From assembly GCA_020636195.1 (NCBI GenBank), contig JACJYH010000001.1, positions 620,001 through 684,000 of the forward strand: 64,000 nt of DNA. The letters run 5' to 3'. Below are positions 27,524 to 36,088 of this stretch, in pieces (the first letter of the stretch is position 1; every line of letters begins with the position of its first letter). Under the pieces are notes generated by a model. That model made no database searches and was not told where the DNA came from. It saw only the letters and a program-made list of their open reading frames with translations. Position numbers and translations under genes: made by a program. The DNA comes from Lewinellaceae bacterium (GTDB lineage: Bacteria; Bacteroidota; Bacteroidia; Chitinophagales; Saprospiraceae).

Positions 27524-27946
27524 ATGTCCATGTTTGGGAGTAAAAATGATAAGCAATCTAATGTAGCAAACCCATCGGTATCCAATAATGTTACCAATAG
27601 TATTGTAGATGGTACGTCAATAAAAGGAGATATCAATGCCAACAACGACATCAGAATTGATGGAGTATTGGTAGGCAATTTGGACTGTTCGGGAAGGGTT
27701 ATCATTGGTGCACAAGGGAAAGTCGAGGGTAACATCACATGTGCCAATGCCATCATTGAAGGCAATTTCAAGGGAAAATTATCCGTGAAAGAGTTGCTTA
27801 GTGTCAAAGAAACCGGCGTCGTCAATGGTGAAATAATCACAGATAAATTGATGGTACAAACAGGAGCCATCTTTAGCGTAACTTGTACCATGGGAGGTCA
27901 AATTCTAGTACCATTGATGAAGAAAGAATCACATGCTTCTAAGTAG
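27524..27946 (+). CDS. Bactofilin (polymer-forming cytoskeletal protein)
   Basis: A 140-residue protein starting MSMFGSKNDK; two upstream codons (TTG TGT) are in frame but ATG 27524 is preferred. Residues 30-120 form the repeated short strands of the bactofilin beta-helix: SIKGDINANNDIRIDGVLVG, LDCSGRVIIGAQGKVEGNI and following turns. Bactofilins self-assemble into filaments that affect cell shape and placement of envelope enzymes. It heads a tight four-gene run with ATP-synthase accessory genes, the order found before atpB in other Bacteroidota. Confidence 0.9.
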   Translation: MSMFGSKNDKQSNVANPSVSNNVTNSIVDGTSIKGDINANNDIRIDGVLVGNLDCSGRVIIGAQGKVEGNITCANAIIEGNFKGKLSVKELLSVKETGVVNGEIITDKLMVQTGAIFSVTCTMGGQILVPLMKKESHASK

Positions 27947-27952
27947 GTTGTG

Positions 27953-28180
27953 ATGACAGAGGATCCAAAATATAAAGTGAAAGAAAGGATCAACCCTTAC
28001 ATGAAGTATTCAGGATTGGCATTTCAGTTGGCCGGAATTATCGGGTTGAGTTTTTGGATCGGCAAGAAGGCAGATGCATACTTTAATTTTGAGAAACCAA
28101 TACTCACCATTTCATTGATATTCGTGACATTTAGTTTATATCTTTATAAATTGTACATAGAACTGACAAAAAAAATATGA
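27953..28180 (+). CDS. AtpZ/AtpI-like F0F1-ATPase accessory protein
   Basis: A 75-residue protein with two membrane helices (GLAFQLAGIIGLSFWIGKKA and ILTISLIFVTFSLYLYKL). This two-helix pattern and length match AtpZ, a small protein linked to F-type ATPase assembly or ion supply. The GTG at 27950 is just before the better ATG at 27953. The stop overlaps the next start (ATGA). Confidence 0.8.
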   Translation: MTEDPKYKVKERINPYMKYSGLAFQLAGIIGLSFWIGKKADAYFNFEKPILTISLIFVTFSLYLYKLYIELTKKI

Positions 28181-28557
28181 AATCCTACTGGAAAAACTAT
28201 GGTGTTCTGTGTGTTTTGATTTTACCCGTTCTTTTTTTTATATTGAACCAATCTTCACAACTCCAAAACATAGAGTTTATTGTACTCGTTTTTGTCCTTT
28301 ATACTCTGATGAGCAGTATTATTTTTATATTACTGAAGCGCAGTTTGAAAAGCGTGAAAAAGCAATCTTTCCTTCATTATTCCATCGGATACAGTTTCGT
28401 AAAAATATTGGTTTCAATTGCTGTAGTTTTGGCATATAAGTTTTTCGCTGATGCATATAATAAAAATATCATCCTTCCATTTATCATAGTATATATTGGG
28501 TTTACTATCTTTGAAACTATTTTTATGACTAGATTGGCGACGTATAATCCTAGATAA
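28177..28557 (+). CDS. AtpI-like small membrane protein
   Basis: A 126-residue protein with four predicted helices and a basic loop (KRSLKSVKKQSFLHYSIGYS). Size, four-helix arrangement and position after atpZ fit the poorly conserved ATP synthase I-type subunit of Bacteroidota, but sequence alone would not identify it. It overlaps atpZ by 4 bases, so cotranslation is likely. The F-ATPase structural genes expected next (atpB, atpE) are not present. Confidence 0.6.
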   Translation: MKSYWKNYGVLCVLILPVLFFILNQSSQLQNIEFIVLVFVLYTLMSSIIFILLKRSLKSVKKQSFLHYSIGYSFVKILVSIAVVLAYKFFADAYNKNIILPFIIVYIGFTIFETIFMTRLATYNPR

Positions 28558-29034
28558 ATGACAAAGTACGAAATAGAGCATCTGAAACAATCCCTCACGG
28601 AAGAGGACATCAAAGGAGATTTTAAAATTCTTCATGAAACATCTGATTTCATCACATTCTTATATGATGGTGTAGTGTATGAAGCGAAATTAAAATCTAT
28701 TGATCATTTGAATAAGTTATACCAATTCAATATAGATGGCATCGACATACATATCAAGATAAAATCTGAATTGGATCAGTTGATAGATTCTATGGGTTAC
28801 ACAAGTGCATCAAAGCAGTCATCCAAAGAAATAAAATCACCAATGCCGGGATTAGTCGTGCAAACTTTTGTTCAAGTAGGACAAGAAGTCCATGCAGGTG
28901 ACAATCTATTAAGTCTGGAGGCTATGAAAATGGAGAACATCATCAAGGCCCACGGTACAGGAATTATCAAGCAAATTTCAGTGACAAAGGGTCAATCGGT
29001 TAATAAAGGTCAGCTGTTGATCACCTTTGCATAA
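28558..29034 (+). CDS. Biotin carboxyl carrier protein subunit (acyl-CoA carboxylase type)
   Basis: A 158-residue protein whose C-terminal 70 residues form a biotinyl domain: SPMPGLVVQTFVQVGQEV and then LSLEAMKMENIIKAHGTG, where Lys124 of EAMKMEN is the biotin attachment site. The N-terminal half (TFLYDGVVYEAKL) resembles the preface of propionyl/acetyl-CoA carboxylase biotin subunits in Bacteroidota. The carrier hands carboxybiotin to a carboxyltransferase. No biotin carboxylase or transferase gene is in the window, so its partners are encoded elsewhere. It begins directly after the AtpI-like stop. Confidence 0.88.
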   Translation: MTKYEIEHLKQSLTEEDIKGDFKILHETSDFITFLYDGVVYEAKLKSIDHLNKLYQFNIDGIDIHIKIKSELDQLIDSMGYTSASKQSSKEIKSPMPGLVVQTFVQVGQEVHAGDNLLSLEAMKMENIIKAHGTGIIKQISVTKGQSVNKGQLLITFA

Positions 29035-29043
29035 AGTGTGCCT

Positions 29044-29544
29044 ATGACTGTCTCGGCAATTGTGGCGGTATCAGAAAATGGATACATAGGAAAGGAAAAT
29101 CAGATTCCATGGCACCTTCCTAAAGATTTGCAGTATTTTAAAAAAACAACATTGGGTCACCCTGTGATTATGGGTAAAAAGTCATTCCTTTCAATGGGAA
29201 AACCATTGCCAGGAAGGCAGAATATTGTTATCACAAGGGACACGATGATGTACCATTCCGGATGCGATGTGGTGCACGGTATTCCTGAGGCTCTTTTGAC
29301 TGCATATCAATCCCAAGCTTCAGAGTGCTTTATTATAGGTGGTGGTGAAATTTATAAGCAAACCATACCATTTTGGGACAAGTTATACTTCACTCGTGTC
29401 CACGCCACAATAGAAGGAGATGTGTCGTTTCCAGAATTAAATGCAGATGAGTGGCAAGAAATTTCTTCTCATTTCATTGAGAAAGATGAAAAAAATACTT
29501 TTGACATGACATTTATCGTATATGAAAGACTTAAACACACTTAA
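29044..29544 (+). CDS. folA: Dihydrofolate reductase
   Basis: Reduces dihydrofolate to tetrahydrofolate with NADPH. A protein of about 166 residues with all main motifs: VAVSENGYIGKENQIPWHLP (substrate and nicotinamide site), GHPVIMGKKSFLSMGKPLPG (NADPH), IVITRD, and FIIGGGEIYKQTIP (glycine-rich turn). ATG 29044 is preferred over a GTG two codons upstream. It overlaps the DUF2851 gene by 23 bases and follows the biotin-carrier gene by 9 bases, so these genes are probably cotranscribed. Confidence 0.93.
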   Translation: MTVSAIVAVSENGYIGKENQIPWHLPKDLQYFKKTTLGHPVIMGKKSFLSMGKPLPGRQNIVITRDTMMYHSGCDVVHGIPEALLTAYQSQASECFIIGGGEIYKQTIPFWDKLYFTRVHATIEGDVSFPELNADEWQEISSHFIEKDEKNTFDMTFIVYERLKHT

Positions 29545-30835
29545 TTTTGATGCCATACAGGAAGATTTTATTCAATACATTTGGAGAACAAAACTCATTC
29601 CGAAAACTTGGAAAGGCCAAAGTGGCGAAAACATAGAAATTATTGAATTCGGTCATTGGAATACCGATGCAGGTCCAGATTTTTTCAATGCAAAGATTAA
29701 AATTGATGCACATATTTGGGTTGGAAATGTTGAGATGCACGTATTGACATCGGATTGGTTTAGACACCAGCATGAAAAGAATGATGCCTATAAAAATGTG
29801 ATTCTGCATGTCGTTTGGGAGGATGACGATCAGCGCACAACTCAAAAAAGCAATGATATTCCAACTATCGCACTAAAGGGAAGCGTGCCAAAAGTATATT
29901 TAGAAAGATATCTTTCATTTTATCAAAGGAAATCATCCATTCCCTGCCAAAGCATGATTCGTGATGTTCCGATGGAGAAAATACGCATCTCTATGTATCG
30001 GATGCTGGTAGAACGTTTGGAAGAAAAGGCAAGAAATGTCGAGAAAATATATCAGCAAACCAACGCATCATGGGAAGATACATTGTACATCATGATGGTC
30101 AGGTACTTCGGTACTAAGGTGAATAGAGAACCATTTGAGATGTTGGCTCGCCATGTTCCACTGTCCGTTGTTATGAAGAATAAAGGCAAACAAAATACCA
30201 TCGAGGCGCTTTTCTTTGGTCAAGCAGGGATGCTGGAAGATGCGACTATAAAAGATGATTATTATGTAGCTTTGAGGAAAGAGTACGATTTTCTGAAGAA
30301 AAAATATCAGCTTTCCAATATGAATCCAGCGGCATGGAAGTTTAGTAAGATGCGCCCATCAAATTTTCCTACTGTGCGCATAGCACAGCTTTCGGCTGTG
30401 ATGACTCAAGTAAAACCAATATTCTCAACCATTTTACAGACTGAAAACAGAAACGATATCATCGCATTATTTACTGTGTCCGTCCCCGAATATTGGGATG
30501 ATCACTACACATTTGGGAAGCAAAGCAAGCACGTGAAGAAGGGATTTTCTGATGATTTTATCGATATTCTCATTATCAATGCCATTGATCCAGTATTATT
30601 TTACTATGGTAAATACATCCAAGATGAAAGTTTTTGTCAGAAAGCAATGCAACTTTTAGAAGAAATCAAAGCAGAAAATAATAGTATCATCAGAATGTTT
30701 GCAGAACTGGACATTCACTCAAAAAATGCCTTTGACACCCAATCTCTCCTACACTTAAAAAATACATATTGCCATTTCAAACGGTGTCTATCATGTACTA
30801 TAGGACATGAAATTATGAAAGGGAATTATAGGTAG
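29522..30835 (+). CDS. DUF2851 family protein
   Basis: A 437-residue cytosolic protein. The N-terminal IEFGHWNTDAGPDFFNAKIK and VGNVEMHVLTSDWFRHQHEK are the conserved core of DUF2851; the DAGPDFxxA and NVExH residues resemble a nuclease-like active site, though activity is unproven. The C-terminal 200 residues are helical with several conserved cysteines near the end (FKRCLSCTIGHE). The start lies inside the end of folA. Function is unknown; the family is widespread and single-copy in Bacteroidota. Confidence 0.85.
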   Translation: MKDLNTLNFDAIQEDFIQYIWRTKLIPKTWKGQSGENIEIIEFGHWNTDAGPDFFNAKIKIDAHIWVGNVEMHVLTSDWFRHQHEKNDAYKNVILHVVWEDDDQRTTQKSNDIPTIALKGSVPKVYLERYLSFYQRKSSIPCQSMIRDVPMEKIRISMYRMLVERLEEKARNVEKIYQQTNASWEDTLYIMMVRYFGTKVNREPFEMLARHVPLSVVMKNKGKQNTIEALFFGQAGMLEDATIKDDYYVALRKEYDFLKKKYQLSNMNPAAWKFSKMRPSNFPTVRIAQLSAVMTQVKPIFSTILQTENRNDIIALFTVSVPEYWDDHYTFGKQSKHVKKGFSDDFIDILIINAIDPVLFYYGKYIQDESFCQKAMQLLEEIKAENNSIIRMFAELDIHSKNAFDTQSLLHLKNTYCHFKRCLSCTIGHEIMKGNYR

Positions 30836-31113
30836 GTAATGTCGCATGGCTATCATGGAAATTCAATTCGATGCTGACTGCAAAAAAGATATTGATGGAT
30901 TGTAGGTCTATAGATTTTATACATTTATTTGGCAAACTATCTTGTGCATTTCTGGTTTATAATTGAAAAGAAATTGAATTCCTTGATCAAAATCATACGA
31001 AAACACATATTTATATTAGTGAATAGCCTATTATTACATTCCCAACAGTAGAAATTTATTTATAAAGATGCATTAGAATTTCTTATTTTTGAAGATTATT
31101 AACCTATTAACCT

Positions 31114-31461
31114 ATGAATCTTATGACAACGTACCTCCTCCCACTCTTAAAAGGCAACATCATCTCTATGGCATCAGATGATATCAAATACATACGTTCT
31201 GATGGGCCTATTGTGTACATCATTGATATAAGCGACCAGCAACTGGCAGGTGGTCAATCCTTGAAGTTTTATAAGGATGTTCTGGAAGAAAATACCTTCT
31301 TTCAAATAAGTCAAAGCACAATAGTCAATCTCGCCAAAGTCAGATATATTGACGCTGTATCAAATGAAGTGGAGCTGACTTGTGGCAAGCGTATAGCTAT
31401 GTCTCGCAATGGCTTGAAATCTCTCAAGGAATTCATCAAATCGAAAGGTTACAAGTGGTAA
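31114..31461 (+). CDS. Stand-alone LytTR DNA-binding protein, paralogue 1
   Basis: A 115-residue protein consisting of a LytTR domain (AlgR/AgrA type): IKYIRSDGPIVYIID, FFQISQSTIVNLAKVRYID, and KRIAMSRNGLKSLKEFIKSK. It lacks a receiver domain, so its activity must be controlled by level or a partner. A close paralogue is at 38284, and a LytTR response regulator at 33026. TATTTTTG at 31084-31091 matches a -7 box. It stands alone with about 280 non-coding bases upstream (containing nothing recognisable). Confidence 0.85.
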   Translation: MNLMTTYLLPLLKGNIISMASDDIKYIRSDGPIVYIIDISDQQLAGGQSLKFYKDVLEENTFFQISQSTIVNLAKVRYIDAVSNEVELTCGKRIAMSRNGLKSLKEFIKSKGYKW

Positions 31462-31524
31462 GTTTAGAGTGTTGGCAATTCGACAAAAATTTAACGAATT
31501 TGAAGCCAAAATAAAACTTTTTCC

Positions 31525-31556
31525 TTCTAAAGGATAGATTTTAAACATACTCTTAA
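31525..31556. repeat. Perfect 32-bp direct repeat, left copy
   Basis: Identical base for base to 32669-32700, starting TTCTAAAGGATAG and ending CATACTCTTAA. The two copies flank the AbiEii-like gene pair, 1144 bases apart. Flanking bases differ outside the repeat. Such repeats may be the scar of site-specific or homologous insertion. Confidence 0.9.
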
Positions 31557-31661
31557 TCTGGATTATGGATTAGAAATTTATTCTCTTCATAAAGTCTATT
31601 GAGCAATCTGATTAGAATTATATTGCATGGATTTTGATGTAGTCGTATTACACATTTGGCA

Positions 31662-32288
31662 TCAAATCAAATACTCCCTTACCTTGCTTTGGATTGTCTT
31701 TTTTACGCTCTTCCATGTTTGTCCTTTCAAGCTTTTGGGATCTTCACTATCTTCAGCATCGTCAAAGTATGTAATTGCTTGTGGCACAGTAATATATAAA
31801 TTTTGAGTGCTGTATTTTTCTTTATGAAATGTGATGAAATCTTTTACGGTAAAGTGCTCCAATAATTCTGCAATGTCCCAAAAGTCCTTTTTCTTACCTC
31901 TACCCAAGATGGCTTGCACTTTCATAGCTACAATATCTTCAGCTGCATACATCCTAATGCCATCAATCTCTATTGTGGGTCTGATCTGTGGATGTGGAAA
32001 TCTTACAATATCTACTTTCACGCCGTCAATAAAACAAAATATGCCAAAGAAGGCAGGTTTATCTTCCATTGTAAAGCTTTGACCAAATTCTGCTTTTAAT
32101 GCATCAATGATAAATTGATTATCGAATTTTGATGTGGTAAACAAGTCTAAATCAATGGATGTCCTATGTCCATACATCAATGATAAAGCTGTACCTCCAA
32201 CAAGGTAGAAGTCTTGAAGCTCAGGCGATGCCATTAGTTTTTTTAATACGGAAAAAGTTCCGGATTCAATTGTCTCAAGGTGTAACAT
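31662..32288 (-). CDS. AbiEii/AbiGii-type nucleotidyltransferase, putative toxin
   Basis: A 208-residue protein with FYLVGGTALSLMYGHRTSID followed by LDLF, the GG-x(n)-D-x-D nucleotidyltransferase signature of AbiEii-type toxins. The family kills or slows cells by modifying RNA or nucleotides when its antitoxin is lost; some members protect against phages. IVAMKVQAILGRGKKKDFWD holds the family's central helix. Residues 150-208 are helical. It overlaps the upstream 102-residue gene by 46 bases, as expected for a coupled antitoxin-toxin pair. The pair sits between 32-bp direct repeats. Confidence 0.85.
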   Translation of the reverse strand: MLHLETIESGTFSVLKKLMASPELQDFYLVGGTALSLMYGHRTSIDLDLFTTSKFDNQFIIDALKAEFGQSFTMEDKPAFFGIFCFIDGVKVDIVRFPHPQIRPTIEIDGIRMYAAEDIVAMKVQAILGRGKKKDFWDIAELLEHFTVKDFITFHKEKYSTQNLYITVPQAITYFDDAEDSEDPKSLKGQTWKSVKKTIQSKVREYLI

Positions 32289-32551
32289 CTGAATGCTTCT
32301 AAAGGTCTATCAATGACTGCACTTGCTAAATAAAGTCTTGAAAAAGGTAAAAACTTAGCGTTAAGCAAAACATCTCTTATCTTATCGTCTCCATAATATC
32401 GACGACAGTTACGTATGTCTTGTACGTCACCACGTTCGAAGACTCTTTCTATGACAAATGCCGCCTTAGCATCATAATCTATTTTATCAAAATGGACGTC
32501 CCAAAATATTCTTTTGTCAAAAATGGGTTTTTCTTTTGTGGATGTGGCCAT
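32243..32551 (-). CDS. DUF6922-like putative antitoxin for AbiEii-type toxin
   Basis: A 102-residue protein, RIFWDVHFDKIDYDAKAAFV onward, with VIERVFERGDVQDIRNCRRY and SAVIDRPLEAFRCYTLRQLN. The first half, FDKRIFWDVHFDKIDYDAKA, is a hallmark of small Bacteroidota proteins found before AbiEii-type genes (DUF6922, from memory). It is first in the operon and overlaps the toxin gene. Likely role: neutralise the toxin and possibly autoregulate; neither is shown by sequence alone. Confidence 0.75.
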   Translation of the reverse strand: MATSTKEKPIFDKRIFWDVHFDKIDYDAKAAFVIERVFERGDVQDIRNCRRYYGDDKIRDVLLNAKFLPFSRLYLASAVIDRPLEAFRCYTLRQLNPELFPY

Positions 32552-32620
32552 AGATATTCAATTATTAAATTACAAAACTAAGGTTTTTTATCAATTTTGA
32601 ATTTGTTTTCTTGAGATAGT

Positions 32621-32700
32621 AGAGTATGTTTAAATTTTGTTTTTGGACAATAAAATACAACATTTTCTTTCTAAAGGATAGATTTTAAACATACTCTTAA
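32621..32700. repeat. Right copy of 32-bp repeat (32669-32700) within a 14-bp inverted repeat
   Basis: Bases 32669-32700 equal the left copy at 31525-31556. Here they also contribute one arm of an inverted repeat: AGAGTATGTTTAAA (32621-32634) pairs with TTTAAACATACTCT (32684-32697) across 49 bases. The left copy lacks the opposite arm. This could be a MITE-like end or a recombination site. Confidence 0.75.
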
Positions 32701-33025
32701 ATAAAGGGAGGAACCATCATTATAACATGCCATAGCTATCCATACAATACATAAATACCAATTCATTTGAAAAATGACATTGGGTTGAATCTCACAAACA
32801 TATAATCGGATTGGAAATTTACAGATTAGTTGATTTGTTTAAATAAGGTTCAGGCATATGCTCTACCATCTTTTGCCTTGAATCCTCTAGTAATTTTTAG
32901 CCAAATGTCAGTTTTATTTTAAAAAATTATATAGACTTTATAAAATCAGGAAAAAAAATTGAGATTGATTATTTTTTGTATTTTATTTGTGTTTTAATAG
33001 TTAAATTGCGGTAAATTGTACTGGT
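32701..33025. other. AT-rich intergenic region before the LytTR response regulator
   Basis: About 325 bases with no credible gene. Strongly AT-rich from 32920 on, with poly-A and poly-T runs typical of a promoter region. I see no clear operator, and no complete TTG/TAnnTTTG pair. Confidence 0.4.
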
Positions 33026-33778
33026 ATGTTTAAGCTAAATATCATGGTCATAGAGGATGATTTGATCATTGCCGAAAATCTAAGAGAAAATCTTGCTGTC
33101 ATGGGTTATGGTGAAGTAAATATCGCTTCAAATAGTGATGAAGCTATGTCTCTATGTAAATTGAATAAATATGATTTTTTCCTTGTGGACATACAATTAG
33201 GTAATAGCAAACTAGATGGTATTGACACGATGTTAAAAATTTTAGAATGGTACAATGCGCCATTAATTTATACTTCAGCATTGTCTGACCACAACACTCG
33301 CCGTAGAGCAAAAAGAACCAAACCTGTGGCTTATTTGGTCAAACCATTTTCGGCACGGCAACTAGAAGTGGCCATTGACTTCGCATTGTACAATCAGCAT
33401 GATCTTGAAAGTGATAGTTATATAGAAATAGATCATCAACCATTAATTACAGAAACAGATTATGTCTATGTCAAAGGGAAAAATGAATATATCAAGATTG
33501 TAAAATCAGACATTATCTATCTCAAGTCAGATAGTAGCTATACTGACATCGTCACCAAGACAGAAAAAGTAAGACATTACGTACATTTGAAAGAGATAGT
33601 AGCAAGGCTTAAGGTTCCTTATATAGTGCGTACTCATAACTCGTATGCTGTTAATACTCAGCTCATCCAAAGGTATGATAATGAGACTCTGTATATTTTT
33701 GGGCATAATGAGTTACATAGCATACCTTTAGGTGCCTCCTACAAGGCAGAGGTGATGAAATGGTTGCCTAAGTTGTGA
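33026..33778 (+). CDS. LytTR-family response regulator
   Basis: A 250-residue two-domain regulator. The receiver domain (residues 5-125) has the acidic pair at Glu10-Asp12, the phospho-acceptor Asp55 in FFLVDIQLG, Ser/Thr in YTSAL, and Lys107 in YLVKPFSARQLE. The LytTR DNA-binding domain covers about 145-248, with IVKSDIIYLKSDSSYTDIVT and YIVRTHNSYAVNTQLIQRYD. It probably regulates genes through direct repeats in promoters. The TPR histidine kinase 75 bases downstream in the same direction is the likely partner. It resembles the two single-domain LytTR proteins at 31114 and 38284. Confidence 0.9.
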   Translation: MFKLNIMVIEDDLIIAENLRENLAVMGYGEVNIASNSDEAMSLCKLNKYDFFLVDIQLGNSKLDGIDTMLKILEWYNAPLIYTSALSDHNTRRRAKRTKPVAYLVKPFSARQLEVAIDFALYNQHDLESDSYIEIDHQPLITETDYVYVKGKNEYIKIVKSDIIYLKSDSSYTDIVTKTEKVRHYVHLKEIVARLKVPYIVRTHNSYAVNTQLIQRYDNETLYIFGHNELHSIPLGASYKAEVMKWLPKL

Positions 33779-33853
33779 CAATCGATATACATTTGTAAAG
33801 TTTTTATAATATTTAAACGATTTTCTAATAAATAGGCGCTTAAAAAATTTAAA

Positions 33854-35890
33854 ATGAAGGAATTTGTTAACTTTACTTGGATACTATTATTAAAAATTTT
33901 GTTAATTATTGTCTTTTTTTTTAGTTTGACTGAAAATGTGGCGAGTCAAATAAAACAAGATGATTCTTTGCGCTATTTTAGAATTAACAATTTATTAAAA
34001 GAAAATATTAATAAGGGTAATTTTAATGAAAATATCAAACTATTAAAGAGTGAACTTTGTGACACTAAATATCATAAATCATTGAAGCCAATGATTTATA
34101 ATGATATTGCGGCAAATTACGGTATGGGTGGAAAGATTGATTCTGCAAAATATTATACAGAGCTTTCTATTAATTTTTGCGAAGAAAATAAAATAAAATC
34201 GAAAGAGTATTATAAAGCACTCTATAATAAATCTAATATTTTGATATTAAATAAAAAGTCTGATGAAGCATTAAGAATCAACTATACATTACTAAACTAT
34301 TTTAAGACTTCTAATCATGATTTATATTTAAATACTTTAATCAACATAGGTAATATTTTACTGGATCTTCGTTCCTTTGAAGAATCTTATGATTATTTGA
34401 AACTAGCAGAAAGGGAAGCTTATGATTGCAAAAATTATAACGCTTTATATAGAGTTTATCATAATATAGCACAACTGGAGTACTATAAAAATTTAAGGAC
34501 GGTAAACGAAAAATGTATATCTTTTGCAGAATTATCATTGGAGACAGCATTCAAAACAAATAGACAATATATTGTTATTGATGCAAAATCAAATTTAGGG
34601 ACATACTATTGGAAAATTGGAAAATTTTCAAAAGCTATAGAATTATTAATTTCTGCGGATAGTTTTTATACGCAGAAAAATATAAATAATATTTCTGTTT
34701 TGACATCTTTAAGCAGGGCATATTTTATGGCTGGAGAAATTGAAAAATCTAGGTTATATTTTGAAAAAATTAAACCGGATGACAATTTGTTAAATAATAT
34801 TGAAAATAAAATTTTAGGTATGTCACTAGAGAACAAGTCAGATACGTATCGTGATTTTGTTTTATATAAATCTTTGCTTGACTCCAATGTTATTGAAGAA
34901 ACAAAACTACAGGTCAGGGCACTTAACAAAAAATTCAAATTATTAGAGAAGGAGAATGAAATAAAAAGACTAAATGAAATAAATCTCTTGAATAAAACCA
35001 AGTCACAAAATTTAGAAGTTGAATTTTTTAAGCAAAGTATAGAAAATGATAAGTTATCCAAAGAAAAAATGGTAGTGGAAAACGAATTAAAAGATAAGGC
35101 TATTATTGAAATATCAAACAAACTAGAAATTACAACTTTAAATGCAGTAAAAAAATTATCCGATCTAAAGCTTCAAGAACAAAAGAAAGTAGCATTTGGT
35201 AGCATTTTTGGGTTTGTAATAATTTCGATTTTATCAATATTTATTTATTTGCAATCTCAAAATCGTAAAGAAACTAACTTAAAACTAGAAAAGCAAAAAG
35301 ACCAAATCCAACTCCTCCACCAAGAACTCAATCATAGGGTTAAAAACAATCTATCTTTTATGACTTCTTTGATAGAGATGCAAGGGCGACGAACACAAAA
35401 TGTCGAAGCTCGAGAGATTTTACAAGAAACCGAAAATCGTCTTGGTGCATTATCACTTGTACATAGCAATCTTTTCAAAAATGACTCAGCAACCACAGTC
35501 AATTTAGCCTATTATTTGGAAGAATTGGTATCACAGCTAGAAAAAATATGTACCATCCCAGATAAAGATTTGAAGTGCAATTGTGATTTCACAGATCACT
35601 ATGTCAATGCAGAAGATGCCATGCGTCTAGGTCTTATTGTCAATGAGTTGGTCACTAATAGTGTCAAACATGCTTTCCAGAATGTAGATGAGCCACTCAT
35701 CAATATTTCCACCAGCATAGATAAGGATGGAAAACTAGTCTTAGAATATAGAGACAATGGTCCTGGCACTACTCAAGTAACCAATAATGTTGTCAACGAA
35801 AAAAATGATCACTTTGGAACCAAGTTGATAGCTTTATTAAGAGAGCAAATGAAGAATCGATATACGGTGAATTGGGGATCAAGTATTTAA
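33854..35890 (+). CDS. TPR-containing sensor histidine kinase (HisKA_2 type)
   Basis: A 678-residue kinase. Signal peptide or membrane helix at 10-32, then tetratricopeptide-like repeats over 40-330, a coiled coil (about 345-445), one membrane helix (KKVAFGSIFGFVIISILSIF, about 447-467) and the kinase. The phospho-acceptor is His494 in HQELNHRVKNNLSFMTSLIE, the HisKA_2 class. The HATPase N box is LGLIVNELVTNSVKHAF and the G box DNGPG. Hence the sensor is periplasmic or outside and the kinase cytosolic. It likely phosphorylates the regulator at 33026, 75 bases upstream. The sensor part is much more AT-rich than the kinase domain, which suggests domain shuffling. Confidence 0.88.
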   Translation: MKEFVNFTWILLLKILLIIVFFFSLTENVASQIKQDDSLRYFRINNLLKENINKGNFNENIKLLKSELCDTKYHKSLKPMIYNDIAANYGMGGKIDSAKYYTELSINFCEENKIKSKEYYKALYNKSNILILNKKSDEALRINYTLLNYFKTSNHDLYLNTLINIGNILLDLRSFEESYDYLKLAEREAYDCKNYNALYRVYHNIAQLEYYKNLRTVNEKCISFAELSLETAFKTNRQYIVIDAKSNLGTYYWKIGKFSKAIELLISADSFYTQKNINNISVLTSLSRAYFMAGEIEKSRLYFEKIKPDDNLLNNIENKILGMSLENKSDTYRDFVLYKSLLDSNVIEETKLQVRALNKKFKLLEKENEIKRLNEINLLNKTKSQNLEVEFFKQSIENDKLSKEKMVVENELKDKAIIEISNKLEITTLNAVKKLSDLKLQEQKKVAFGSIFGFVIISILSIFIYLQSQNRKETNLKLEKQKDQIQLLHQELNHRVKNNLSFMTSLIEMQGRRTQNVEAREILQETENRLGALSLVHSNLFKNDSATTVNLAYYLEELVSQLEKICTIPDKDLKCNCDFTDHYVNAEDAMRLGLIVNELVTNSVKHAFQNVDEPLINISTSIDKDGKLVLEYRDNGPGTTQVTNNVVNEKNDHFGTKLIALLREQMKNRYTVNWGSSI

Positions 35891-36088
35891 ACAATAGATT
35901 GGGAAAATCATATTACACATAAAGATTTCCATAGTACTTTATCAATATGTGTTAAATGTATGTTCGGCACTGACGTACTTTTGGGAAAAAATATATCTCA
36001 TGCCACATAGCCTAATCAAAGAGAGAAAATTTATAATTCAGGATTCGAACCTTCCAATCATTTTTCCCAATTTTTTTCAAAATTAATT

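Noticed and set aside
30836..31113. Non-coding gap before the first LytTR gene, checked for an RNA gene
   Set aside because: AT-rich with no cloverleaf, hairpin-terminator or conserved RNA pattern visible.
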